Below, piece by piece: positions 1-8,650 of a DNA stretch of 35,311 nucleotides. The notes below the pieces were generated by a model that was given only the letters and a program-made list of their open reading frames with translations, was not told the DNA's origin and did no database searches. The position numbers were made by a program, and so were the translations under genes. The DNA comes from Bacteroidota bacterium (GTDB taxonomy: Bacteria > Bacteroidota > Bacteroidia > Palsa-965), in the NCBI GenBank assembly GCA_013288325.1, contig JABDCB010000028.1:561-35871 (forward strand), given 5' to 3'. How positions within the stretch are numbered: the first letter of the stretch is position 1; every line of letters starts with the position of its first letter.

Positions 1-1806
1 TTTGTCATGATACTCCTGTTCCTTGCCCCTGTTATAAATGCTCAGCAGGACGGCGGACCCTGTAATTCGAGGTGGTCTAAAAGCAATGCAATGAGTTATA
101 ATAATATCAATGTTTATTATGCCATTCAAATGAACAGTTGTGGTGCCAATGGTGTGTGCGGGTGGCCTAAAGTATGGCTGTGGCATAATTATCATGGGCC
201 GGCGAGTATTACACTTAAGTTAAAAGGAATAGATGCGGATAATAAAACAGTGGTAACTTCTTTCTCTGCCGTCGATCTGAATTGTATGGAATTCAACAAA
301 GATCCGGGCAACTACCATTTTTTTTGCCATTATATAGGTGTACAGGAATGCAGTATACGATACAAATCGGGCAAAGACCTTTATGAAATAACGTACAACA
401 ACGATACGCGGGATTATACCTATACCAAGAACGGCAGCAAAGTACTATCGAATGGGAAGACGGAAGAAGAAATGAAGATAGAAGCCGAATATAATTCTTT
501 GATATCGGAAGGCGACCGGCTCATGGGAACTGGTAAATATGATGAAGCAGAAGGCAAGTATGAAGATGCTGCCAGGCTGTTGCCGGATAAATCCCATCCT
601 AAGTCACAGGTGGAGAAAGCGCGTTCGTTGAAAAAGGACCAGGAAGAAAGAGAGAGAAAGAAAAAGGAGGAGGAAGCAAAGGCAGAAGAGAAAAAGGCGG
701 AAGACAAGAGGAAAGCGGAGGAGAAGAAAAGCTCCGCTAGTTCCAAGTCCTCTTCGGGAGATGCAGGCAGTGGAGGAAATTATACTGGCTATTATCAGAC
801 CAAAGAAGGGGCCGACTATCAATATGCTATGAAGCATCATGCCGACATGCAGCAACAGGACACTAAAAATCTGACAGCTGCATTATCCCTGGCTGTAGCA
901 TGGGTTGGCTTCTTCCTTTTTCCGGAACCGGATAATTGTATTTATGAAAGCAAAGGCACTTTCGTTTCCTTTGCCCCGACAATGAGTATGGGTGGTGTGA
1001 ATACATTTTCGAATGCAGTGAGTACCACAGAAACGGAATATAATTATATGGCTGGTACCCAAACAGTATCGAATTCAACTACTTCGACGAAGCCCAATTC
1101 AATGATATACATCCCTAATTTCGGTGCGAAACTGGAGTTCGGATGGCTCAATGATGTAAGCCAGCTCTCCTTTCCGATCAAGGGCGCGTTCGGCATTTTT
1201 ACAGATGAAAGAATGTGTGTTCAGGCTTCCGTAGGTGCTCTGTTGTTTCTGGGTCCGGCTAAATCACAGCACTTAAAGCTGGGTTTGGGTTATGAGTATC
1301 TCTATCAGAACGGTTCCATGGCAACCAATGATGTAACCAGTACTTCTGGAAGTGTTCCGGATCCTACTGGTGCACTCTTTGGATTTACAGGGGCCACCGC
1401 TTCGTACAACGCCTTTACAACTACGGATGGAATGAATAATTACGCGATGGGTTGCAGCACGATGAAAGTCGGATTTCGGTATCAAAAGTATTTCAGTTCC
1501 AGAACCTACAATACTTCTGAGCCTTTCGTATTTGATATGTTTCTGACTGGAACTACGTTGACAGACCTCAGCGGTCCGATCAATTACACCTATACGCATG
1601 GCATTTATCCGGGCCTTGAAATAAATATTTCCAAAATGGGGGTATTTGGCTTTTATGCCAAAGTGATACCAATGATGCCGGTTGGTGAAGTTGACAGCCC
1701 CAAAAATATCACTGATACCCCAACCACTTCTCCTTATTTTGAAGTCGGGATTAAACGCGAATACAGTTGGTTTAAGCGAAAGCATCCGAATCCTTATATG
1801 AAGTAA
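1..1806 (+). CDS. Envelope protein with TPR-like, coiled-coil and C-terminal barrel-like regions (5' partial)
   Basis: I do not recognise a named family. The frame is open from base 1. The first visible residues (FVMILLFLAPVINAQ) look like the end of a signal peptide with its cleavage site, so the true start is probably just outside the window and the ATG at 7 is internal. Numbering from that ATG, residues ~10-145 form a Cys-containing, Ig/beta-sandwich-like N-domain. Residues ~155-205 resemble one or two TPR units (GDRLMGTGKYDEAEGKYEDA). Residues ~205-240 are an extreme Lys/Glu coiled coil, followed by a Ser/Gly linker. Residues ~300-599 are rich in alternating aromatic/Gly strands (for example GLGYEYLYQ and KVGFRYQKYF) and suggest a beta-barrel or beta-rich surface domain. 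It converges with the next gene across 143 bases. Protein existence is secure; function is unknown. Confidence 0.85.
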   Translation, partial: FVMILLFLAPVINAQQDGGPCNSRWSKSNAMSYNNINVYYAIQMNSCGANGVCGWPKVWLWHNYHGPASITLKLKGIDADNKTVVTSFSAVDLNCMEFNKDPGNYHFFCHYIGVQECSIRYKSGKDLYEITYNNDTRDYTYTKNGSKVLSNGKTEEEMKIEAEYNSLISEGDRLMGTGKYDEAEGKYEDAARLLPDKSHPKSQVEKARSLKKDQEERERKKKEEEAKAEEKKAEDKRKAEEKKSSASSKSSSGDAGSGGNYTGYYQTKEGADYQYAMKHHADMQQQDTKNLTAALSLAVAWVGFFLFPEPDNCIYESKGTFVSFAPTMSMGGVNTFSNAVSTTETEYNYMAGTQTVSNSTTSTKPNSMIYIPNFGAKLEFGWLNDVSQLSFPIKGAFGIFTDERMCVQASVGALLFLGPAKSQHLKLGLGYEYLYQNGSMATNDVTSTSGSVPDPTGALFGFTGATASYNAFTTTDGMNNYAMGCSTMKVGFRYQKYFSSRTYNTSEPFVFDMFLTGTTLTDLSGPINYTYTHGIYPGLEINISKMGVFGFYAKVIPMMPVGEVDSPKNITDTPTTSPYFEVGIKREYSWFKRKHPNPYMK

Positions 1807-1949
1807 TATCGAGCGAGCAATCTGGTGTTATTCGTCTTTGTCGTTCATCATAGGCCTACATTTGTCATAGAAGAATAATTTCGACCACCTCTTTATCAGG
1901 TAATTTTTAAAAAAGCAAAGCAGCAGGTTTCAGGAGGATATAAAAACCC

Positions 1950-3545
1950 TTAATTTCTTATGAAACGAACAGAGCGTCCGTTTCCCCTGTCGAGGTTCTG
2001 AAAAAAGACGTTTGAGTTTATAAAGGAGAGGCAAAGGCTCCATGCAGTATCATTAATGTCGGCAGAGGAAGTCCAAAATGAGGATTCATCGGAAAAACCA
2101 AAGTAATCATCATTGGTATTCATTTCACGATCGGCATTTTTAGCATATCCCTGTTTATGATCATTTTCACCGTCCGCATACCTATGGCCGGCAGCTATGG
2201 CTGCAAAGCCAGTACTGTCTTTGTCCCGTCTCATTTTATCTCCGGCAGCTTTCCCGTCTCCAAGGTTTTTTATCAACTGATTCCATTCTGCTTTCGAGGG
2301 CACATGCCATCCTTTAGGCGCGAAACCTCTTTTGTCATTCAATGCATACCAGTTGTATAATTTTCCGCAAGTATCCCGGTACTCTATACTATTGTTGATT
2401 TCATTCATCTGCTGATAACACCATGCCGGCTTATGGGCTCTGCCCGCTTCTTCCCAGGCCATACTGGAGGCCGCTTCGGGTATAGTATCTCCATTCTGAA
2501 ACGTGATGATCTTAAGGTTGGACTGGGTCCATATTTGTTTGGCAATGGTAACAGTATGTTCTGTTAGGGTAATTTGAATAGTCCTGTTTCTAAATTCCGT
2601 ATTGAATGTGTTCAATTTTTTCCAGTTTTTCCCGGTCTCCTCTAACCGGTAGATACCCTCATTGGTTGCCGCAAAAAAGAAAGCCCCTTTGTGAATGATT
2701 TCATTGGCATGAAAATTCAAGGCCGTCCAGGTTTTTCCCTTGTCATCCGAAAAAAATGCTTTGTACGCATCATTCGTTGAATTCCAGATAAACAGTTTTT
2801 GAGAGGTAGCTAGGAACCCTGTGGGGCGATAGGGGAGGAGACTTCCGGTTTCCCATGTGAGTCCTGCATTAGTTGAAAGCCTTGCCGTTGAATCTTCCGT
2901 ATTTCCAAGTCCAATTCCTAGTATGGCCGTGCCGTTGGTAAGCATGGCGTGAAACCAAAGCTTTCCGCCATTCAAAGGGGTCCATTTTTCAGTCTCTCCA
3001 TAGTAATAAAAAGTTGGATCTTGGATACGTTTAAAGTCAGGTTTTACCACTACCTCACCATCCAAGTCATCGGATAGTGGTTTCCAGCTGTTGTCCGGAT
3101 TTAACTGGTAAATGTGCTGTCCGACTGCAAATAGTTTCCCGTTTCTCACGGCAAACGACTCTACCTGATCGCCCTCCTTGTATCCATTCGAACCAATCAC
3201 TTCTTCAGGTATTCCGGTATTCCCCTTTACCCAGTTTTTACCTTTGTTCGTAGAATAGTAAATAATATACCCATCACGTATGGTATAGATGATATTGTTC
3301 CATAAAGCCATATTGATGATAGGAACATGGTAGTAAGCATCTTCGGAATTTTTCCAGGACTCCCCGTTATCGGCCGAATAAAAGATGCCTTGCTCCGTGC
3401 TGGCATATAAACTGATGCCATCCGTTATAAGGCCATTGACGAGAATTTTGGGGACAGCTTTTTCCTGATTACCCTGTGCTTGGATAGAAGCGATGAGGAA
3501 AGAGGATAACAGAAAGATAACGATGAAGCGGGTTTTGACATTCAT
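1950..3545 (-). CDS. Secreted Asp-box (VPS10/BNR-like) propeller protein with C-terminal FISUMP domain
   Basis: I start at the ATG at 3545 (531 aa) because it opens directly into a signal peptide (MNVKTRFIVIFLLSSFLIASIQAQ). The 48 codons further upstream read like non-coding sequence. Residues ~30-340 carry Asp-box motifs of the S-x-D-x-G-x-[ST]-W type (SADNGESW, STNKGKNW, STNAGLTW, SDDKGKTW), typical of sortilin/VPS10, sialidase and GH74-like propellers. Residues ~362-531 match the FISUMP/Fib_succ_major domain (YNWYAL, GFAPKGWHVPSKAEW, FWTSS and a final SVRFIRN). The propeller half aligns along its length with the N-terminus of the 1812-aa protein at 21743-27181, so the two are paralogues. 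No catalytic residues can be assigned. An envelope or extracellular binding/scaffold role is inference. Confidence 0.9.
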   Translation of the reverse strand: MNVKTRFIVIFLLSSFLIASIQAQGNQEKAVPKILVNGLITDGISLYASTEQGIFYSADNGESWKNSEDAYYHVPIINMALWNNIIYTIRDGYIIYYSTNKGKNWVKGNTGIPEEVIGSNGYKEGDQVESFAVRNGKLFAVGQHIYQLNPDNSWKPLSDDLDGEVVVKPDFKRIQDPTFYYYGETEKWTPLNGGKLWFHAMLTNGTAILGIGLGNTEDSTARLSTNAGLTWETGSLLPYRPTGFLATSQKLFIWNSTNDAYKAFFSDDKGKTWTALNFHANEIIHKGAFFFAATNEGIYRLEETGKNWKKLNTFNTEFRNRTIQITLTEHTVTIAKQIWTQSNLKIITFQNGDTIPEAASSMAWEEAGRAHKPAWCYQQMNEINNSIEYRDTCGKLYNWYALNDKRGFAPKGWHVPSKAEWNQLIKNLGDGKAAGDKMRRDKDSTGFAAIAAGHRYADGENDHKQGYAKNADREMNTNDDYFGFSDESSFWTSSADINDTAWSLCLSFINSNVFFQNLDRGNGRSVRFIRN

Positions 3546-3841
3546 AAATTGGCAACATTTATTGAGTCTATTAATAGAGACGTAGGCTTCCCATACATGA
3601 GCGAAAGGAAGATGGACGGTACAAGTATCCCGGAATGGAGGTGCAGGTACACAGGGAAATTTTAGGAAAGATAAATAATATTTCTTCATGCTCCTTTTCG
3701 GGCAGATATTATTGGTTTGCTGTCGTCAGATGCGAACGAAATTAGTTTAGATTTGTTATTCGTCTCTTCATATGATCCATACAAACAAGTCCCGGGAATG
3801 GTGTACAGGAAGGATATGTAATTAGTGAAAAACAATCTCCT
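3546..3841. promoter_or_regulatory. Divergent intergenic region with candidate -7 motif for the downstream sensor
   Basis: This 296-base gap lies between two divergently transcribed genes. On the plus strand TAGATTTG (3748-3755) matches the Bacteroidota -7 consensus TAnnTTTG, about 86 bases before the ATG at 3842. A TTTG at 3716-3719 is too far upstream (28-base spacer, where about 20 is expected) to be a convincing -33 element. I found no matching -7 element for the minus-strand gene. No RNA gene or ORF is supported here. Confidence 0.35.
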
Positions 3842-6800
3842 ATGATCAGAAAAGTTGTTTTACAATTCAATTTTTTTTTACTCTCCTTCTTTCCGTTAGC
3901 AGGAATTGCCGGATCATTGCAGCTTTCAACTCAACCTGGATTTACACACATAAGCGAAGCTACAAATAGAAAAGTGAATGGCTTAAAGCAAGGGAAGTGG
4001 GTTGAATATCTGGATGCCGGTTTTAAAGAAACGGAGGTAAAAAGCAAAGCAGGTTATTACCGTCTTGTTCAGTATGAGGCCGGAAAAATTTGTGGAACAC
4101 GCCTGATATTTTATATAAGTGGAGAACTTTTTGGTGAGGCATCATACAAAATGGGAGAAAGAACCGGAATGCTGAAAAATTATTACAAAAATGGTCAGCA
4201 GAAAGTTGTCACCTCTTATGTCAATGGGAAGGCGAACGGACCCAATACGGAATACTACGAAAATGGAAAAATTCTGCGAACTTCTTCGTTTCAGAATGAT
4301 AAACAGGAAGGCCTCACAAGGAAATATTTCAATACAGGTGAGCTTCAATGGATAAGACCTTATTCCTATGGTTTGACACATGGAATAGAAAAGACATATG
4401 ACGAGAAAGGTCAGTTGGTGCAAGTGCAGTGTTGGTTGTACGGGGTTCCGTATGTATTGGATATATGGGGGCTTTCAAAAGCGGAGCCTTCGGGACCAAA
4501 AGAAAAGCTGATCACGGGTTTGTCATATCCAATACAAGGAATGGTTGTTCCTGCCGGCCAGCCGAAGGAAACGATTATTCCTGCACCCAGGATTACGAAA
4601 ACAAAATTCAAGACCATTGTATCTTTGCAGGAGAGTCCTTTTCAGGCAATACGGTTTGTGAAAACAATATCACCCGGCAAAGAGAATTACTCGTTTCCTG
4701 AAACATTGTCGGTAATACCCCGTCATGTCAAATGCATTTATCCGGTCCCGGTTGCCATCAATGCCCCCAAACTAAGTGAACAGAGTAACAGCAAAATAGT
4801 CAATTACGGAACCCGGGAAAACTTGCCGGATAATATTGTTGATGATATTGAGCTTAACAGCCGGCATTGGATGTGGATTGCTACAAGAGGAGGAATAAGC
4901 CGGTTTGACGGGCAGCGTTTTACCACTTTTGGAATTAAAGAAGGCCTTCCGAGCAATCATGTCAGATGCGTGTTGGAAGCTAAGGATGGAAAAATATGGA
5001 TAGGTACGGAAAAAGGCCTTTGTGTGTTCGATGGACAGCAATTTGATATTTATGATAAAGCTCAAGGCTTCACCAATTCGGAAGCCTGGACAATGATGCA
5101 GGACAGCAAAGGGAATATCTGGATTGGAACAATGGACGACGGGCTTTATGAATATAGCAAGGGTCGCTTTATTAAGTTTACTGATAAGCAAGGATTGGGA
5201 GATGATGTCCGGGCATTCATGGAGGACAAGAATGGCAATGTTTGGATTGGTACACAGCAAGGGGGGCTGTATAAATACAACGGGACCTTTTTTTTGCAAG
5301 TGGATCTGGGGCAAGGAAATTTCGGAAAGGTGTCCATCCACAGTATAACGATGGGTCATGATGGGGATATCTGGATAGGAACTGTAGGGAATGGACTGTT
5401 CCATATACGGGATACGAATTATCAACATTATTCAGAGAAAGAAGGCCTGCCCAGCAATTCCGTTCTCGAGTTATTTATGGATAGCAAAAACAGGCTGTGG
5501 GTGGGCTCGTGGGGAAAAGGAGTTTCCGTACTGGAAGCTAAGGAGCTGCGAACGTACAATGTAAAGAATGGATTGAGCGATGATATCATCTCGGCTATCA
5601 AAGAAGATTCCAATGGAGACATGATTATCGGAACCATGTCGGGATTTTCTAAAATATACATGAACTCCTTTGAATTTCTTACAAAGAACGGAGGACTAAG
5701 TGATAATTTGTTACTGCATGTGATTCCTGATACTGTAGGCAGATTATGGTTCAGCACTTTTTTCGGTGGTGTCGATATTTATAATGGATATACCATTGCA
5801 GCTTATGGCGATACGTTAAACGGATATTCCTGTATCCTGAAAGACAGGAAGGGCTTTTTTTGGCTTACAGGAGGTAGCTCGCTTTCCAGATTCGATGGAG
5901 TACACTTGAAAACCTATACGGTGTCAGAGGGTTTGTGTGGAAAATACGTCACCACAGCAAAAGAGGATAAATACGGAAATATATGGATCGGAACAAATGG
6001 AGGGGGACTCTCTGTCTTTAATGGCTCCACTTTCACCAATTATTCCGAAAAAGAGGGGTTTACCAATGGTTATGTCACTTGCTTTGAGGAGGATAAAATG
6101 GGAAGGATGTGGGTAGGAACCATGAGCGAAGGTGCCTGGTGTTTTGAGAAGAACACAATCACTCATTATACGAAGAAGGAAGGGTTGTTTAAAAATTATA
6201 TAACCTGTATTCATCAAGATAAAACAGGAACCCTTTGGTTGGGATCAGATCCGGGAGGGATACAATATTTTGACGGATTGCATTTTTATGGAGTTTCGGA
6301 AAAGGAAGGAGTTAGCGGGGGCAGTGTACTTAATATTATGGAGGATAGCACTGGAAATTTTTGGTTAGTGACCTATAAAGGCCTGGATTTTTTTGACAAG
6401 AAGAAATTCATGATGCTGTTATCCTCTCGGAAAATCAATGGGTCAGCTTCAGAAAACCCCGTTCTTTTTGCCTCAGACAGTCTTATTACTGTTTTTGATC
6501 AGTCGGATGGCTTGATTGATGAAGGATCTACCGGATGCGGGAGTGCATACATGGATAAGAAAGGCCAGGGCTGGTGGGGATCAGGTAAAGGTATTATCTC
6601 AGCGAATTTTTCAAAAGGACTGATACACCCGGTTGCTCCTGAACTGGAAATGGATTATCTGGAGGTGAATGAAAGCACGGTTTCATGGAACAACCTGAAG
6701 GAATTAGAAGAAAATCCCGATTCATCGATTGCCAAAAAACTTCGCCCGGTTTTTAGCCATTCGGCCGATTTCGGTAATTACCCTATAGGGCTGGAGCTTC

Positions 6801-7978
6801 CCTATAATTCAAATCATATTACTTTTCATTGTAGTGCTATTGACTGGCAGGCTCCGCATCGGATTGTTTATCAGTTTATGCTGGAAGGGCTGGACAGGCA
6901 ATGGAGCCGTCCGACTCCGGATAACAAATTTGACTACCGCGAAATTCCACCGGGTCAATATGTGTTTAAAGCCAGAGCTATCGGTATAGCCGGTAAATGG
7001 TCTTCTCCGTTTCTCTATTCATTTGTAATACGGCCGCCCTGGTGGAAGACCTGGTGGGCATATACCTGTTATATACTGGCAGGAGCATTGCTGCTTTATA
7101 CCAGCTTCCGATGGAGAGAGAGACAGTTGCTACAACGACAGAAAGAGCTGGAAAATACGGTGGAGGAAAGAACCATGGAAGTAACCGCTCAAAAAGAAGT
7201 GCTGAGCCATCAGAAAGAGCTGATTGAGGAAAAGCAAAAGGAAATTCTGGACTCTATCAATTATGCCAAGCGCATTCAATATGCCTTGCTTGCAGAAGAA
7301 GCTCTTTTGAAAGTGAACCTCCCGGAACATTTTGTATTGTTTAAACCTAAAGATATTGTAAGTGGAGATTTTTATTGGGCATTCAGCAAGGGAGGACGAT
7401 TCCTATTGGCAGCATGTGATTCTACGGGGCATGGGGTGCCTGGAGCTTTTATGAGCTTATTGAATATTTCCTTTCTGAATGAGGCCCTTGTGGAGCGGAA
7501 CCTGACCAATCCCAATGAAATATTTAACCATGTAAGGTCTCAGCTTATTAAACATATCTCGCAGGATGGAGGACAGGATGGAATGGATGGAGTGATAGTG
7601 TCATTGGAGCAGGAGCAGTTTTCATATGCTGCAGCTCATAATGCTCCGGTTGTAGTAAGGGGTAAAAGTGTTTTGGATCTGGACGCGGATAAGATGCCGG
7701 TAGGTAAATCACCCCGGGAAGAGACTTCTTTCAGTTTGAGAACGGTGCCTGTTCAGAAAGGAGATATGCTTTATCTCTTTACCGATGGATATGCCGATCA
7801 GTTTGGCGGCCCTAAAGGAAAAAAATTCAAATACAAACAATTGATGGAATTATTTGTTTCAATCAGCGAGTTGCCGGTGAATGAACAGCAGGAAAAACTA
7901 CAGACTGCTTTTGAAGCCTGGAAAGGAGACAACGAACAAGTGGATGATGTCCTGGTTATTGGGGTCCGTATCGTATAA
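3842..7978 (+). CDS. MORN-repeat / Reg_prop propeller / Y_Y_Y sensor with cytoplasmic SpoIIE-type PP2C phosphatase
   Basis: This is a predicted one-protein signal transducer: periplasmic sensing, one membrane crossing, cytoplasmic Ser/Thr phosphatase output. It has 1378 aa. Residues 1-23 are a signal peptide. Residues ~45-205 are about six MORN-variant repeats (YYKNGQQK, YYENGKI, YFNTGEL, TYDEKGQL). Residues ~320-915 hold about 14 Reg_prop blades (IWIGTEKG, IWIGTMDDG, VWIGTQQGG, IWIGTNGGG), enough for two seven-bladed propellers. Y_Y_Y is at ~985-1065 and a membrane helix at ~1070-1090, followed by a coiled coil ending in DSINYAKRIQ. The PP2C metal-binding aspartates are present: D1176 (SGDFYW), D1193 (ACDSTGHG), D1315 (TDGYADQ) and D1368-D1369. 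The substrate would be an anti-sigma-antagonist-like phosphoprotein by family analogy, but none is encoded nearby. It converges with the caspase operon, with a 15-base gap. The MORN addition is unusual for this class. Confidence 0.93.
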   Translation: MIRKVVLQFNFFLLSFFPLAGIAGSLQLSTQPGFTHISEATNRKVNGLKQGKWVEYLDAGFKETEVKSKAGYYRLVQYEAGKICGTRLIFYISGELFGEASYKMGERTGMLKNYYKNGQQKVVTSYVNGKANGPNTEYYENGKILRTSSFQNDKQEGLTRKYFNTGELQWIRPYSYGLTHGIEKTYDEKGQLVQVQCWLYGVPYVLDIWGLSKAEPSGPKEKLITGLSYPIQGMVVPAGQPKETIIPAPRITKTKFKTIVSLQESPFQAIRFVKTISPGKENYSFPETLSVIPRHVKCIYPVPVAINAPKLSEQSNSKIVNYGTRENLPDNIVDDIELNSRHWMWIATRGGISRFDGQRFTTFGIKEGLPSNHVRCVLEAKDGKIWIGTEKGLCVFDGQQFDIYDKAQGFTNSEAWTMMQDSKGNIWIGTMDDGLYEYSKGRFIKFTDKQGLGDDVRAFMEDKNGNVWIGTQQGGLYKYNGTFFLQVDLGQGNFGKVSIHSITMGHDGDIWIGTVGNGLFHIRDTNYQHYSEKEGLPSNSVLELFMDSKNRLWVGSWGKGVSVLEAKELRTYNVKNGLSDDIISAIKEDSNGDMIIGTMSGFSKIYMNSFEFLTKNGGLSDNLLLHVIPDTVGRLWFSTFFGGVDIYNGYTIAAYGDTLNGYSCILKDRKGFFWLTGGSSLSRFDGVHLKTYTVSEGLCGKYVTTAKEDKYGNIWIGTNGGGLSVFNGSTFTNYSEKEGFTNGYVTCFEEDKMGRMWVGTMSEGAWCFEKNTITHYTKKEGLFKNYITCIHQDKTGTLWLGSDPGGIQYFDGLHFYGVSEKEGVSGGSVLNIMEDSTGNFWLVTYKGLDFFDKKKFMMLLSSRKINGSASENPVLFASDSLITVFDQSDGLIDEGSTGCGSAYMDKKGQGWWGSGKGIISANFSKGLIHPVAPELEMDYLEVNESTVSWNNLKELEENPDSSIAKKLRPVFSHSADFGNYPIGLELPYNSNHITFHCSAIDWQAPHRIVYQFMLEGLDRQWSRPTPDNKFDYREIPPGQYVFKARAIGIAGKWSSPFLYSFVIRPPWWKTWWAYTCYILAGALLLYTSFRWRERQLLQRQKELENTVEERTMEVTAQKEVLSHQKELIEEKQKEILDSINYAKRIQYALLAEEALLKVNLPEHFVLFKPKDIVSGDFYWAFSKGGRFLLAACDSTGHGVPGAFMSLLNISFLNEALVERNLTNPNEIFNHVRSQLIKHISQDGGQDGMDGVIVSLEQEQFSYAAAHNAPVVVRGKSVLDLDADKMPVGKSPREETSFSLRTVPVQKGDMLYLFTDGYADQFGGPKGKKFKYKQLMELFVSISELPVNEQQEKLQTAFEAWKGDNEQVDDVLVIGVRIV

Positions 7979-7993
7979 CAGAGACGGTGTCTT

Positions 7994-8617
7994 TTATTTG
8001 ACCAAAAGAAAGGACTCGGTACTAGAAAAGTATTTATTGTCAGGAATAAGGCTCATGTTGTCCTTTACAATAATAATCGACATCATACTTGCCGGGGTAT
8101 TTTTCCCGAAAAATGTTAAGTCCGGATCATTCCCTTTTTCAGATTTAATGCAAATCTCCTCCCTGGTGATAGGATCTTTGAATTTGGTTTCGAAGTAGGA
8201 AGTTCTTTTTCCCCAACCAGGAATATTGATGGTCTTGCATCCGATTTCCATATCATGTGGCATCGAGAGATTTCCTTCCGTAATAAAATAATTCAAATCT
8301 GTTATAACGGTGTCTTTTTGTCTTAAACAAATAGAAACATAATTTCCGGATGCTCCTGGGCTGAAATTCAGTGTAAACTGGACAAGGGGTCGAAACTTGA
8401 ATTCAAACAAGGTGTCGTTTTTTCTTTTTAAACGCCCTTTATAACAAAGGTAGACAATACTGTCTTTGTGTATTCCCCGGATAAAGCAAGTGGAATCTTT
8501 CAGTATTGTGAACTCGTATCGGAAGTCTGGAGTCTTATGTGTCCGGAATGTTTTCTGGGCAACAGCCGTGAAGGTGAAAATCAGAAATAAGGAAAGAGAA
8601 GCGAATCGTTTCGTCAT
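7994..8617 (-). CDS. Small exported protein of unknown function, last gene of caspase operon
   Basis: This is a 207-aa protein with a clear signal peptide (MTKRFASLSLFLIFTFTAVAQ) and a mature part predicted to be mostly beta strands. I recognise no family and see no catalytic motif. Its start lies 33 bases downstream of the stop of the propeller/SpoIIE sensor gene on the same strand, so it is most simply the last cistron of the seven-gene run. It ends 15 bases from the stop of the convergent MORN/propeller/SpoIIE gene. Between the two stops a short AGAC-GGT-GTCT hairpin is possible but too weak to call a terminator. A periplasmic or surface accessory role is inferred from the signal peptide and the context alone. 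Confidence 0.8.
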   Translation of the reverse strand: MTKRFASLSLFLIFTFTAVAQKTFRTHKTPDFRYEFTILKDSTCFIRGIHKDSIVYLCYKGRLKRKNDTLFEFKFRPLVQFTLNFSPGASGNYVSICLRQKDTVITDLNYFITEGNLSMPHDMEIGCKTINIPGWGKRTSYFETKFKDPITREEICIKSEKGNDPDLTFFGKNTPASMMSIIIVKDNMSLIPDNKYFSSTESFLLVK

Positions 8618-8650
8618 ATCAATAGGTATGAGTTGAAAGCAGAAATGTAT

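Noticed and set aside
1807-1949. Terminator or small gene in the convergent gap
   Set aside because: Only a four-base ACCT/AGGT stem before an A/T run is visible, and no plausible short coding frame or RNA fold was seen.
3974-4460. YwqK-type antitoxin module suggested by the MORN-variant repeats
   Set aside because: The repeats are part of one continuous 1378-aa sensor with a signal peptide, and no toxin gene is adjacent.
7979-7993. Bidirectional terminator between convergent genes (AGAC-GGT-GTCT)
   Set aside because: A four-base stem with a three-base loop is too weak to support a call.
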